DNA from: Euphorbia lathyris
Taxonomy: Eukaryota > Streptophyta > Magnoliopsida > Malpighiales > Euphorbiaceae
Assembly: GCF_963576675.1 (NCBI RefSeq)
Contig: NC_088910.1
Coordinates: forward strand, 104,250,807-104,314,806
Length of the DNA: 64,000 nt
Direction of reading: 5' to 3'
This document shows, in pieces, positions 1 through 11,770 of the stretch. Below the pieces are notes generated by a model that saw nothing but the letters and a program-made list of their open reading frames with translations, was not told where the DNA came from and did no database searches. The translations under genes were made by a program, and so were the position numbers. Position 1 is the stretch's first letter. The number at the start of each line of letters is the position of its first letter.

Positions 1-490
1 AAAACATTGATATGTTAATATAATCTTAGTCTTTTATTAAATTTAATGGCTGAGATTTAAAAAAGTAAGCCTTACTTTGTTTTCACCATAATTGGATGAA
101 CTTACTTTGTTAAAGTCCACCACCATTCAATGGTAAAAAAACAAAGTCAGCTTTACTTCGTCAAAAACAAAGTAACCATAGAAGACACTTTAAAATTAAT
201 TAATTAATCTTAAATTTTAAAAGTTAAAATAATTTTACAGTTATCATGATCTCTTCCGTCACTTCCAAAACAATTCTCATCAATGGAGAAGGATGAATTT
301 CTCATTTATGACTTGTCCGTTTAAGTTTATAATATACCGTCAAAAAAATCTTATGGCATGTAATATGTTAACGTATTTCAAGATATTCTAAACTCCATTA
401 CCCACTATATATTTAAGCCTCAAGTTAGAAAAAAAATAACAATAATAACAATCAAAATTATTATTAATACAAAATTTTCAACATTACATA
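1..490. other. AT-rich intergenic DNA, no gene seen
   Basis: No reading frame or RNA gene is recognisable. Positions about 60-195 carry several copies of the motif ACTTTGTT. A similar cluster in roughly inverted arrangement lies at about 1858-2010, which suggests the decayed ends of a non-autonomous element, but no clean terminal repeat or target duplication could be set. Confidence 0.5.
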
Positions 491-499
491 TAATTTGTT

Positions 500-1088
500 G
501 GGTTAAAATGCAAAAATACCCCTAACGTTTTGGGTCAAGAGCAATTTTATCCCTAACGTCTAAAATTGTGCAATTTTACTACTAATGTTTATAGCCAAGA
601 GCAATTTTACCCCTAACGTTGATAAATTGGATCATTTCAGACACTATTATAACATACAGTCATTTTTTCTTTATTTTGCAGCAATGGCATATCAATTTGT
701 TCTAAAAAAAAGGATATAATGTTTTTTGTAATTTAATAATAAAATTAGAGATTAATATTTATAAATTCGGTGAATTTTTTGAATTTTTTTTGTCTAATTC
801 ATACAAAAGACATTATATTTTTAATATTTTTTTCTTATTTTTTCACATCCCAACATATGTTTGCAATTTGTTACTAATAAAATAACGCATGTGTGAAGTG
901 TAGATGACAATATTCATAACCGAAAAGACAGTTTGATGAATTATTTCTTAAATTGACCCAATTTATCAACATTAGGGGTAAAACTGCTTTTGGCTTCCAA
1001 CATTAGGGATAAATTTGCACCATTTTAGACGTTAGGGGTAAACTTACTCCTGACCCAAAACGTTAGGAGTATTTTTGCACCTTAACCC
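500..1088. mobile_element. Mutator-type MITE, copy 1 (long terminal inverted repeats)
   Basis: The left end reads GGGTTAAAATGCAAAAATAC and the right end is its near reverse complement. The inverted arms run about 130-140 bp each (500-640 and 955-1088) and contain short repeated phrases such as CCCCTAACGT. The flanks are TAATTTGTT (491-499) and TGATTTGTT (1089-1097), a 9-bp duplication with one mismatch. Long arms plus a 9-bp duplication are typical of Mutator-like elements. The 589-bp body codes for nothing visible. A second copy lies inverted at 7520-9578 and a fragment at about 11535. Confidence 0.8.
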
Positions 1089-1097
1089 TGATTTGTT

Positions 1098-3319
1098 TAA
1101 GAAATATTGCTATTTTATCCATGGAAATGTTCCAAACCAACGTGCAAATTGCAAACAGGAAGCAACCAGCAGAGAGCCGCCTTACATTAATATATCTTTA
1201 TTTAACATTATTAGGAACTTTAAAGAAACAATATTTTTTTTATCATTATTATGATATAAATTGGCATTCACATGAAAATTAAAATATTAATATTTTGTTG
1301 AATATACATTTTATCTACTTAATTCAACTATATCAGAATATGTAATAGGTTTATTTTCCAAATTTTTAATATTTGTATTTGTAGAAATATTATACCTTTC
1401 ACTTGTGACATATTTATCAAATGCAATATTTTTATATTGAATTAATTCTTGAATTTTTTTTTTTTTAAAAACTCTTGGGTTTATTCAATTTACAAGAGAA
1501 AATTGTGGTTTTGTTTTTGTAAAAAAATCATTTGTTTTGCTCATTACAAATTTAACGAGTTCGAGCCAATTTAAAATTAAGGAAATTATCTAATCGTGAA
1601 TAACATATAAGAAACTTGTTAATTATGTTTATTAACTTTGCTCTCGAGCAGCTCGTTAATTATAATGAATTATACTCACAAACAACTCATTAAATATGTT
1701 GATAAACACGAGCAGAACTCGTGAACAAATAAACAAGTTAAATCTAACCAAAATGTATAACACATTAGTTACTTCTAACATACTTTCAATCTACTTTTAT
1801 AAATTGACTACATGACTTTAGTTGGTATCATTTTCCATATAGGATCTATAACGTCACATGTAGACACTATAATTACTTTGTTTTTTACAAAGTAACCATT
1901 ACTTTGTTTTTTTCATCAATGACTTTGTTTTTTTCACCGTTGGATTAACTTTCAATTTCATTATCTAATGGTGAAAAATTAAAATAATAGTTACTTTATT
2001 AAAAACAAATAACCATAGCTTCTGCCTAAAGTCACATATGTAACAAAATATCACATGCGGAGAAGTTGCATCTACTATTAATGGAAGTAGTAATAATAAC
2101 AATAACATCACATATTCAACCAATTTCAATCCTATGGACGGACAATCGAATTGTGGTGGTTTATCTACTTAATTTCTTCATCCCAAAAAAAAATCTACTT
2201 AATTTCTAATAAATGTTGGATGAGTCTAGAATTCAACCAAAAAAAAATAAGTAATGCACAATTAAAATAAAATTTTATATATAAAATAAGTAGAGTATCA
2301 CTGTTTTAAATAATATTACTATCACAAAATTCGTAGTTTTGTTAAAACATATAAAATTAGAATTTGTTCATGGACTATAAAGACGAGTATGTTCATTAAC
2401 ATTATAATTAATTTTGTTCATGAACTTATTTATGAGCTTGTTCATAAACTCATAATTGAGCTTGCTCGTAAGTTTTGTTAATTAATTTTGTTCTGTAGTT
2501 TCTTTTTCATATTTTATTTATTAAAATTTAAAAAATTTTGATTTGTTCAATTTCGATTTTGATTCTAATTCCAGAATTTGAACCAAACACTCTTAAAAAT
2601 AATCGGATTTTGATTCCAGATTAAACCAAACAAAAATAAATAAATAGTCGTTCTGATTCTGTAACATTTCGATTTCGATTCAAATTCTGATTCCGAAATT
2701 TGAACCAAACACACCCTTAGTTGATTAATTATTAGTGTTTGACAAAATTGTAACAAACTATTGTTGTTAGTATGTAAATTTTTTAATATGCGTATGTTTT
2801 AAATTAATAAACAAATAAATTGTAATACACAATCTAAGAACAAAATTTTAAATAATAATTAATTGAATGGAGTAAAACTTAGTTTTTTCTTTTTGTAATA
2901 ATATGATAGAGATAAAAGTAACGTTAAAGAAAGAAAAATGTTTTATGAAAATAAGAATGATAATTTTGTAAATTTAAAAAAAAATACAAATAATTTTCTA
3001 CGAAAAGCTCCAAAATGCTATTCTTTTTGTGAAAAAAAAAAACTAAAAGTTATGAAACCCTAAACCTAATCAAGGGGTGTTTGTTCACATTGTCTTTTTA
3101 ATATTTAAAATGAGAGTTTTATGTTGGTTAGGGAATTATTATTTGTTTTTTATACATTAAGACAATGTTTGGCAAATAAATATGAGGTGATTATCTTTTT
3201 TTTATTAGCTGGTTTAATAGATGATTGTGTAAATTTGTTTGACAAAACTTTACTAATAACTATTTGTATAAAATAATAAATATGGATATAGTAAAACATT
3301 TATTTGGGGTTAAAAGATA
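1098..3319. other. Intergenic DNA, no gene seen
   Basis: AT-rich sequence without a supportable gene. Positions 2540-2725 hold two same-direction copies of a phrase ending in TTTGAACCAAACAC, resembling the end of a small DNA transposon (reverse complement GTGTTTGGTT), but no partner end was located. The ACTTTGTT cluster at about 1858-2010 echoes that at 60-195. Confidence 0.5.
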
Positions 3320-3327
3320 GTAATTAG

Positions 3328-4782
3328 TAGGGATGGAAATGAGGCGGGGATTCCCCGTCCCCATCGGTGACCCAGGGCCGGCTCGGGACTACTTGAGGCC
3401 CTAGGCGAAATATAAAATATGGGCCCTTATATACAAGCAAAACTATAAAAATAAATAGATGTATTTAAGTATAATATGGGCCCTTAAGAGCTCCTTTTTG
3501 TGATTGTACGAATTATTCGGCTCTTTTTTTCTTTTGTCTTTTTTCATAACCAGATTCATATTTTCTCTTCATTATAAACTGCAATTTTCAATTTAAATAA
3601 ATAAAATATACAAAAATAACAAACAAAATATGGAAACTATAAAAAATATAGCAAAGTCACCTAAAGAAACATTAAAGGAAGTATTAAATGGGGAACAATA
3701 ATTTTATACCTGATAAGATGAATCAGTGAATAAAAATCAATCCAGATTAGAATAGTTGAGCAAAATTGTAAGTGAGTATGAAGAAGAACTTGTAGAGAAC
3801 CAGATTAGAATAATTATAGTTGAGCACAATTGTAAGTGAATATAAAGAAGAACTTGTAGTAGAGAAATTTAATTGTAAAGAACTCAATTTATAAGGACTG
3901 ATCTTGTCTTTTCAAGTTTTTGAACGTTAGAAAACTGATACAATTGAATCTGCTTTCTTTTCCAAGTCTCTGATCAAACACAAAAAGAGGAGATAATGAT
4001 CTACTTACTAGCATTTAGTCAATTGAGTGAGACCTCTTTTATCCTTCCAAAAATAAAATATGGCAATATTTTGTACTTTCCAATCTCCACATTAAATGAA
4101 ATTGACAATTTTTTTTTTTACTTAAAATCTTATATATGTAGCAAATTTATCCCAACTCTCTTTTTTTACCAATTAACCAAACTAACCTATATATTACTAT
4201 AATAATATATATGGGGCCCTAATTTTTAGGGGACCCTAGGCAATTGCCTAGGTTGCTTAGAAGCCCAGTCGGCCCTGCGGTGACCCCCATGAGACGGGGA
4301 TGAGGATAATTTTGTTCCCCGTGCCCCATCCCACGGGATCCCCGTTCCCGCCTCGTTAATCCCCGATGAGGATCCCCGATTATTACCCGTGATAATTGAT
4401 TGTTTTGGATGATTTAAGTACATTTTAATTAGTTGATTGGATGTTTTCAATTTTTAGTTTTTTTTATTTGTAAATTTCGAGAATGGTTGTTAATACTTGA
4501 TATTATTATCCACTGTTTCCTAAACGTTTTTGTCTTTACTATTTTTTTAAACATAGACGGTGATTCCCCGCGCTGAGTGAGAAATGGGAAATGTGGATAA
4601 GGTTTTTGAAACATTTGTAAACGGGGAATGGGGATCCCCGTGGGGACAGAAATTCGCCGCGGAATGAGGATGAGGATCAGTTTGTCCCCGTTTAACTTGC
4701 GGGGATGAGGATGGTGAATCCCCGACTAGATGAGGACGGGGATGGGAAATGCATTCCCCGCCTCGCCCCGTTTACGTCCCTA
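3328..4782. mobile_element. hAT-type MITE (outer), split by another hAT element
   Basis: The ends are TAGGGATGGAAATG on the left and its imperfect inverse, ending ACGTCCCTA, on the right. The exact 8-bp direct repeat GTAATTAG flanks both sides (3320-3327 and 4783-4790), the hAT signature. The body is rich in the phrase GGGGATCCCCG and similar. Without the inner element and its duplication it is about 540 bp, and it has no coding capacity. It is interrupted at 3373-4277. Confidence 0.85.
3373..4277. mobile_element. hAT-type element (inner), 905 bp, non-coding
   Basis: The left end is CAGGGCCGGCTCGGG and the right end is the inverse of CAGGGCCGACTGGG. Subterminal sequence is also mirrored (CCCTAGGC near both ends). 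The exact 8-bp repeat CGGTGACC occurs at 3365-3372 and again at 4278-4285. No transposase frame is visible, so it is a deletion derivative. A shorter relative lies at 50106-50383. Confidence 0.88.
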
Positions 4783-4790
4783 GTAATTAG

Positions 4791-5560
4791 GAGTAAAAAT
4801 GTCTTTCAAAAGAAATGGAGAAATAAACTAATTGAAAAAACTCGTACTTTTTTTCCACCAAACTTCATTATTAAAGGTCTGAGTCAAAACCTCTAAAATA
4901 GTTTAAATCTTTAATCTTATTCTAAAAAGTTGTTTAACAAATAGGTTTTTTTTTTTGTTTCTTCTCATATCTTTCTCATTTTTTCTCAAAGTCTTGTCAT
5001 CTATCAAATACACAACGTTTTTTTTAATCTACTTTGAAAAGGAAGAGAAAAGTTTGTTTTCCTTCTTTCTCCTCCCACCAAGTTAGATTTTCTGTATTTT
5101 TTATTGTTTTATATTTTTTCTGTATGTGATCATATATTTCATTTGACCTCCTTATTCATCTGAATTTTATTTGTTCTCTATTATTATTTCGTTTATACCT
5201 TTTTCGAATTTAGCACGAGCAGAAACAGTTTATCTTGTTTGTAGATCAATGGATCTACGTGGTTGCAACAAAAGAAATGATTCATATCTGAATATTCAGA
5301 TCTGCTTAAATGATTATGATTGGATTGCATATGTTTTTGTATGAATTTGGATTTAATTTTTAATATCTTTTTATGGTTATTTATGCATGACCATAACAGC
5401 AACCTTTTGAATGGAAACTTTAAAAGCTGCTAGAGAAAAAAATTGAAATAAACTACTCTAGTATTCATTGAACCCGCAGCCGGAGACGTTGGATTAAATA
5501 ATGGAGGATAGAGTATGGAGGATTGGATGCTTCCTTCCTTGCATTAAATTACCTGCTTCA
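4791..5560. other. Upstream region of the ERF gene
   Basis: AT-rich, with pyrimidine tracts and no reading frame that looks real. It separates the hAT nest from the ERF gene and should contain most of that gene's promoter. I could not identify any specific response element with confidence. Confidence 0.5.
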
Positions 5561-5566
5561 CCTTCC

Positions 5567-5575
5567 TATTTAATA
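5567..5575 (+). promoter_or_regulatory. Possible TATA-like element of the ERF gene
   Basis: TATTTAATA lies 72 bases before the ATG and is followed by a CT-rich leader (CTCATCTTCCACTC), a usual layout for a plant 5' UTR. It departs from the TATAAA consensus, so this is only the best candidate upstream of 5647. Confidence 0.35.
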
Positions 5576-5646
5576 CCCTTTATTCCCACTCCTCATCTTC
5601 CACTCTTTCTCGCTTCACACAACTTCTCCTTAAAGCTGTTTCGGAT

Positions 5647-6489
5647 ATGGCGGCACAAGCTCAAGCTCAAGTAGCTTTGGCTTTGGATCTTATTAAGCAC
5701 CATTTATTTACTGATTTTCTTTCACCTTCCTCTTCTACCACTTCCAACTCCCTCTTTACTAATGCACATTTGGAGCTTTCAACCTCTCATTACGACTCCG
5801 ATTCCTCCCGCACTTCAACCGCTCACGACGTCTTTTCATTTTCTGATCATCTTGCCTATAACCATATCAATGGTGATTTTTCCGAATTCGAAGCGGAACC
5901 TCAATTCATCGATCTCATTACACCAAAATCTAATTATTCTACTTCTAGTTTTGAATATGATTCAGAATCTCAATTCACCTCTCAATCAAGTATTCACGAT
6001 TTGTTCGAATTTGAATCGAAACCTCAATTACAAAGCCTCGAGGATTTCGGATTTGAATCAAAACGGCAAATTATTTCTCAATCAAAACCTCAAATCCCTG
6101 CAGAGAAAAACGAATGGATTCAATTAATTGGAAGCACGAATTCGAACCAGCGAGTGGCCGTACAAGGCAACTCAAAAGTGGCGACAGTTGAAGAGAAAAT
6201 TCATTACAGAGGAGTTCGACAGAGGATGTGGGGAAAATACGCGGCGGAGATCCGAGACCCGACCCGGAAAGGGACACGGTTGTGGCTGGGAACCTTCGAC
6301 ACCGCTATCGAAGCGGCGGAAGCGTACGATCGAGCAGCGTTCAAGCTGCGTGGGTGTAAAGCCATTCTGAACTTCCCTTTGGAAGCTGGGAAGTGGAAAA
6401 CAAGGGATAACGACAATGAGAACGAAGGAATTGAACGGAAACGAAAAAGAGAGAGCGATGTAACCGATGGAGAAGGAAATAAGAGGTGA
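5647..6489 (+). CDS. AP2/ERF transcription factor, group IX (ERF5/ERF6-like)
   Basis: A 280-residue protein with no intron, as is usual for ERF genes. One AP2/ERF DNA-binding domain spans about residues 186-246, starting HYRGVRQR. It has the [11 protein letters not shown] block with the Ala and Asp that mark ERF rather than DREB proteins, the WLGTF strand, and an amphipathic helix ending [12 protein letters not shown]. Near the start, [13 protein letters not shown] (residues 12-24) resembles the short conserved helix of group IX ERFs. A Ser- and acid-rich central region (about 45-150) could activate transcription. A basic stretch RKRKR (264-268) is a likely nuclear signal. By family knowledge it would bind GCC-box promoters in ethylene, jasmonate or defence responses. 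The Pro usual before WGK is Met here (RMWGK). This ATG follows a CT-rich leader and gives the whole conserved N-terminus. It is the only intact cellular gene in the window. Confidence 0.95.
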   Translation: MAAQAQAQVALALDLIKHHLFTDFLSPSSSTTSNSLFTNAHLELSTSHYDSDSSRTSTAHDVFSFSDHLAYNHINGDFSEFEAEPQFIDLITPKSNYSTSSFEYDSESQFTSQSSIHDLFEFESKPQLQSLEDFGFESKRQIISQSKPQIPAEKNEWIQLIGSTNSNQRVAVQGNSKVATVEEKIHYRGVRQRMWGKYAAEIRDPTRKGTRLWLGTFDTAIEAAEAYDRAAFKLRGCKAILNFPLEAGKWKTRDNDNENEGIERKRKRESDVTDGEGNKR

Positions 6490-6967
6490 AAGGAGAGGAA
6501 CCTAAAGCATTGGGTGCGTCCAAGCAGCGGATATTGAAAATTTCCAGAGACAATTTGACAAGAAAAATAACATGAATAATATTAATAACGAGAAGAGACT
6601 ATAGAGATTTTTTAGAATGAAGTATTTGTAAATTTTAAAAATATTTTAATATTTTATTTTTAAAATTTATGAGTAATTTGGGATCAAATGATTCAGAGGG
6701 CAATTCAAAAAGAATAGAGATTTCTTTTACTATGTGAATATTTAGGTTTATTGATTAAAAAAACAAACGCGCAAAAAATCTTGTAATTTAGGATAAATTA
6801 ATTCATAAATAATATAATCAAAGTATTATTTATAAATATGATGCATTAAAATTGAGAATGTGATTTTATATTATAATTATCAAAAAAAATATATTTATTT
6901 ATTTATTTATTTTTTAGAAATTTTATTAAACTAATTCACATTTTTATCTATTACTTCTTATATTCTA
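6490..6967. other. ERF 3' flank, no further gene
   Basis: AT-rich sequence after the ERF stop codon, with A/T runs and no recognisable gene. It must contain the 3' UTR and polyadenylation site of the ERF gene, but no single signal stands out from the AT-rich background. Confidence 0.45.
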
Positions 6968-7229
6968 CTACCTCCGTTTCATATTACATGTCTTTCTAGA
7001 TCTTCTTTTTTGTTTCATATTACATGTCATTTTATATGATCAGTACACGTTAAGTCATCATTTTTTCTGCTATAAAACGCGGGTTTACAAAAAATAATTA
7101 GCATAATGGATTTATTATAGAATAAGTAAATATTGGAATCAATAAATAAGGGAAAACAATGTCTTTTTTCTAATATCCTTAATTTCTGTATACCTCTCTA
7201 AAAAGTCATGTAATATGAAACGGAGGGAG
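6968..7229. mobile_element. Stowaway-like MITE (Tc1/mariner type), 262 bp
   Basis: The left end is CTACCTCCGTTTCATATTAC and the right end is the inverse, closing CGGAGGGAG. The CTCCCTCCGT terminus is the well-known Stowaway end, and TA dinucleotides flank both sides (6966-6967, 7230-7231). The inverted arms share ACATG next to the ends. No coding capacity. Confidence 0.85.
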
Positions 7230-8137
7230 TAGTTTATAAGTTATTCTAGTAAGTTAGTTTTTTTTCAAATATAAATCGTTTTATTTTTTAAAAATTTTTA
7301 GTTTAGTTTTTATATTTTTATCTTGGTTCTTGAGTTTTTTACATTACAAAGCATATTCCCTAATAGGTGAGAGATAATTTTGTTTAGTTTACTTATATAA
7401 ATTCGTTAAGTATTTCTAAATTTGTGTAAAACATCCTAGAATGATTTATATAATGGAGAAGTGAGTACCGTATATAAAAGAAGTAACAAAATGAACATTT
7501 GGTAACATAATAAAATATTGGATTAAGATGTAAAAATATCCCTAACATTTTGGGTCAGGAGTAATTTTATCCTTAACGTCTAAAATTGTACGATTTTACC
7601 TCTAACGCTAGAAGCCAAGAGCAATTTTACTCCTAACATTGATAAATTGGGTCAATTTGAGAAATAATTCATCAAACTTTCTTTTCAGTCATGAATTTTT
7701 TTCATCTACACTTCACACTTGCGCCATTTTATCAGTAACAAATCATAAACATATGTTGGGATGTGAAAAAAAAATAAAAAACATACTGTCTTTTTGTACG
7801 AATATGACAAGAAAAATAAAAAAAAAATTCACCGAATTTATAAATATTAGAGAAAATTATAAAATTAGGTTAAATGAGAGACTCATTTACATTTTTAACT
7901 CATTTACTCAACCTATTACATATCTAGACTATATTTATCCGACTTTCCCAAAATACCCTTAATATGTTTGTCATTTTACGGTACGACTGTCTCCCTCCCA
8001 TCTGATTTCACGAAGTTTGCGAAGCTAATATTTGGTTTAGTTAATGATTTTAATTCGCATATGCGAAATCCAGACGTGTTTTTAACAAAATTCGCAAAGT
8101 GGTATATAACAAAAAAGGCCAAACAACAAGAGATTCT

Positions 8138-8239
8138 AACATTAAAATCATAACATTATCAAAATTTACAACAAGATTGCCACAATAACAACATTAAAAT
8201 CATAACATTATCAATTTACAACAAGATTGCCACAATAAA
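8138..8239. repeat. Tandem duplication, about 52 bp x 2
   Basis: A unit beginning AACATTAAAATCATAAC and ending with ATTGCCACAATAA occurs twice in succession (8138-8189 and 8190-8239) with a 2-bp length difference. A longer, more diverged duplication follows: the sequence at about 8230-8330 is echoed at about 8375-8460. Confidence 0.75.
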
Positions 8240-8664
8240 CTCCTAATTAATCACTTCAAAGTGAACGTGACGAATCTGCACGAAAATTTCTTCCTGTACA
8301 AGAAGTCCAGACTTTTTGGGATGATAAATGAAAGTCCAAACCTTTTGGGATGAACGTATCACATGGTACACAATAAGATTGGCACAATATCTCCTAACCA
8401 ATCATTTTAAAGTAAATGTGGCAAATCTTGATGGAAATTTCTCCATATACATGAAGGAAAGTCATCTCCCCTGCACCTTAGTACGCCGCCTTCCAGAAAA
8501 GGATGTTATGTATTCAACCACCTTCAGAAAAATTTAATCGTGTTAGGCAGAAAAAAAGAAGATTTGGCTTCGCGAAATGAGGATTCTCGAAGCATGCGAA
8601 TATAAATGTGCAGGGAAGATGATGATTTTACTTTGTCAATCGAGGATTTCGTTAAGTTTGCGAG

Positions 8665-8793
8665 GCCTGAAACGTGACGATCTATTTCGCGAATCGATGA
8701 TTTCACGAAGTCTGAGAGTGAAAAATCATGAACTTTTCACTCGCAAACGTCGCGAAATCATCGATTCGCGAAGTAGATCGTCACGTTTCAGGC
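8665..8793. repeat. Long inverted repeat with TTCGCGAA-rich arms
   Basis: The left arm starts GCCTGAAACGTGACGATCTA and the right arm ends with its inverse (TAGATCGTCACGTTTCAGGC). The arms are about 45 bp with few mismatches and surround a short loop that contains a second small inverted repeat (GTGAAAA / TTTTCAC). Transcribed, it would fold into a long hairpin. Confidence 0.85.
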
Positions 8794-9587
8794 TCTTTCC
8801 CATCGCAGATCTTCGCGAAACCAGATTACGCGAAGTGAAAAACGCAGAGAAAACAGTAGATACTTACATTTTTCACGCCTTTCACTATTAAAATCATCAA
8901 TAACAATATGATAAATGGAAAAAACGATGAAAATAACGTATAATAACTATTTCTTCGATGGTCACAAAAAGAAATAAACCAAGAAACGAGCAGGAACAGG
9001 AAGATAAAGAACCATGGCTTCGTTTTCTAGGATTAGGAAGATGAAGAATCAAGAGATGAAGAGAGGAGGAAGCGAAATACATGGTGATGTGGAGAAATAA
9101 TACAGATTTCATGAAATTTAAAGGAAGAGAGGAAGACCAATGGTCTGGGAGAGCAACCGTTTTCGTGCAAAAAAAGAGATAGGGGAAGGGGGAAGATGAA
9201 AGGGTGAGGGTATTTTGAGAAAGTCACGCAAATAAGGTCTATATATATAATAGGTTGAGTAAATGGGTTAAAAATATAAATGGGTCTCTCATTTGATCTA
9301 ATATTGTAATTTTCCCTAAATATTAATCTTCAATTCGATTATTAAATTATAAAAAACACGAAATACTTTTTTAGAACGACTTGATATGCAATTGGTGCAG
9401 AATAAGGGACAAACATATTTGTGTTTTATAATAGTGTCTTAAATTGACCCAAATTATCAATGTTAGCTGTAAAATTGCTCTTGGCTACAAATGTTAAAGT
9501 CAAATTGCACAATTTTAGACGTTAGGGGTAAAGTTGCCCCTGAACCAAAATGTGAGGGGTATTTTTGCATCTTACCCCTAAAGGGGG

Positions 9588-11529
9588 TAGAGGTAAGGGT
9601 GTGGCATGAGTTGTAAATAGAATGGAGCTGGAGAGAGGGGCAAAGCTGATTTGTTAGGCTTTTTTTAAAGAGCCCACTCGGCGAGTAGGAATAATCACAC
9701 CGCGAGTGAGATGCATGCTGAAACTTCTGATCCCATTTTAATGACCCACACGGCGAGTGGGAATAGTCACACATCGAGTGGGTTCTATTTCTCACCCAAA
9801 AGCCTTTGGCTCTCGTGTGTTGCCCTTTTGATCCGGCTTCTGCACCACTCATCTCCTCTCGTCTATTGGACATTAAGTATTGAAAAAATAACTCTTATCA
9901 AACGTACTTAAATTAAATAAGTACTTAATATTTTATTTAAGTGATTAATGGACTATCAAACAAGGTCTTAGTGTAGATTTATGTTTGGACATTTTATATG
10001 AATACTACAATTGGTTACAAAATTACAATTAAATCATATCATCAAAATTAATTTTCAATATGTCATTATTTTCCATGTAATAAATAAAATATGCTTTTGT
10101 ACTATAATTTAATTTAAGTATCATATACCCAATTCATAAATTTAAATCCAAAAAATATATCCTAGAATATATTGATAATAGACCCTATTCATAAATTTAA
10201 ATCGAAAAAGTATAAATTTAAACCCAATTCATAACCTTAAAATATATTGAAAATAATTATTTTAATAGTTTGACATTTTCGTAAAAAAAAATAGTTTGAT
10301 ATAATATAAATTACTTTTTTAAAAGTGAATTTTCATATACATTTTTTTTCATATTTTTAAAATAAATTACACATTAATCAAATTGAGTATTTTGTTTTTA
10401 ATCATATTGTTAATTTTATATGAAATAGATCGTATTTATAATTTTTATTTTGACATATCAGAGCAAAACAGTTTTTATTTTTAAATTTAAAGCAAGATAA
10501 CCTTCTTAGAATTAATAACTTTTTAATTCACAAAATTCAAAATAAAATATATTTTTTAAATTTATCATAGAGATATATTTTTCCACGTAATTTCCTCATG
10601 TTTTTACCCTCTTTGCATATCAAATTGAAGACTACCATGGCCCACATGAATGCTGCCACCGGGTTGGGCTTTGAGTGGGCCTTTTCTAATATGGTGAAGC
10701 CTGTTTATCAATAATAATAGGGTAAATTACATAAAAATCAAGATACACTTGATTTATTACAAATGAATCCTACTTGTTAAAAATAATACAATTATGTCAA
10801 ACTGTGATAAACATATCCAACTTTTACCCAAAACCGTCCATCCCTTAAAAAAAGGAAATACTTATTATTTTAATGTTTTTAAATATTTATAATAATAAAA
10901 AAATCCAAAACAACTCCTAGTTGGAAAAATAGAAAACAGAAACCACTCTGGTTTCTTCCTTCCATTTTTTGCTCTGTGCGCAAAAATGCAATTCATAAAT
11001 TTAGTCTTTACTTTCACAATTCTTTCTGATATTCCATTAAATCATTAAATGATATTCATGATTTAAGTATTTAATGGATGACTCCAAGATAGAGAAGAAG
11101 ATTCAATTCATAATTCATTACATATCTGCTTGAAAGATAAAAGCTTCTGCAATGGAATTTGTTTATGAAAAACACACTGCAAAAGAAACTGAGGTAATTA
11201 AATAAATTAATGAGAAAATAAATTGCTATTGAATCCTGCAAACACTAGAAAAGGAAATTGGAAAACAGAGAACTACCAAAAGAAATTAGAAAAAATCGCA
11301 TGATACAAAAGGAACACAGCAAAAGGATAGAGATAGTGCCTACCTGAATATAGAAATGAATTATAAATTTAAAAAATGACCTTTAATTAATAAATTAAAT
11401 AATTTAATGTGAGTTAACTGTAAGATGACAAAAGTGTTGGGCTTATGCGGAGCCAGGAACTAAAGGTCGGAGGGGCTAGATCGTAGGTCAAAAAAAATTT
11501 ACATGCTACTTCAACATATCTATAAAAAA
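9588..11529. other. Intergenic DNA, no gene seen
   Basis: AT-rich after about 9900, with no supportable reading frame. Around 9880-9970 the phrase ATCAAAC appears in both orientations near TACTTAA repeats, as in small transposon ends, but no bounded element was found. The only other structure noticed is the short repeat at 9673-9782. Confidence 0.5.
9673..9782. repeat. Two diverged copies of a 38-bp phrase
   Basis: Copies at 9673-9710 and 9745-9782 share the pattern CCCAC..GGCGAGT.GGAATA.TCACAC..CGAGTG. Each copy contains CACTCG or CGAGTG in opposing orientation, so each can fold on itself. Function unknown. Confidence 0.6.
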
Positions 11530-11534
11530 GATAT

Positions 11535-11770
11535 GGTGCAAAAATACTCTAACATTTACATCCGGGAGTAATTTTATCCTTAACGTCTAAAATTGTGCAA
11601 TTTTACCTCTAACGTTGGTAGATAATAATAATTTTATCCCTGATATTGGTAAATTTGATCAACTTTAGACATCATTATATAACAAACACATTTTGTTCGT
11701 TATTCTACACTAATTACATATCCGTTTCAAAAAAATTACGCATCTTGTTCCTAAATAAAATAAAAACAAA
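11535..11770. mobile_element. Mutator-type MITE, copy 3, end fragment
   Basis: The phrases GGTGCAAAAATAC, TTTTATCCTTAACGTC and AAAATTGTGCAATTTTACC follow the same order as in the copies at 500 and 7520. The part beyond the arm (TTATTCTACACTAATTAC) also matches their interiors. The opposite end is unclear: a weak match at about 13925-14006 may be a decayed partner. Confidence 0.6.

Larger units (their letters stand above)
7849..9317. mobile_element. Terminal-inverted-repeat element nested in the MITE, 1469 bp
   Basis: The left end begins AGAGAAAATTATAAAATTAG; the reverse complement of the right end begins AGGGAAAATTACAATATTAG, and the mirrored sequence continues for about 110 bp. The direct repeat AAATATT flanks both sides (7842-7848, 9318-9324). 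The matching uninterrupted site is present in the MITE at 500-1088. No transposase frame is visible. The interior is rich in the palindrome TTCGCGAA and its variants, possibly transposase-binding subterminal motifs. The superfamily is not settled: a 7-bp duplication would suit a decayed 8-bp hAT site or an unusual type. Confidence 0.8.
7520..9578. mobile_element. Mutator-type MITE, copy 2, inverted and interrupted
   Basis: Both ends match the copy at 500-1088, with long inverted arms (about 7520-7660 and 9440-9578). The element lies in the opposite orientation to copy 1. If the inner element at 7849-9317 and its 7-bp duplication are removed, about 583 bp remain, against 589 bp for copy 1. A convincing 9-bp target duplication is not preserved here. 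Confidence 0.8.

Noticed and set aside
4226..4450. Minus-strand frame of 74 codons
   Set aside because: It spans the end of the inner hAT element and GC-rich outer hAT sequence; there is no family resemblance.
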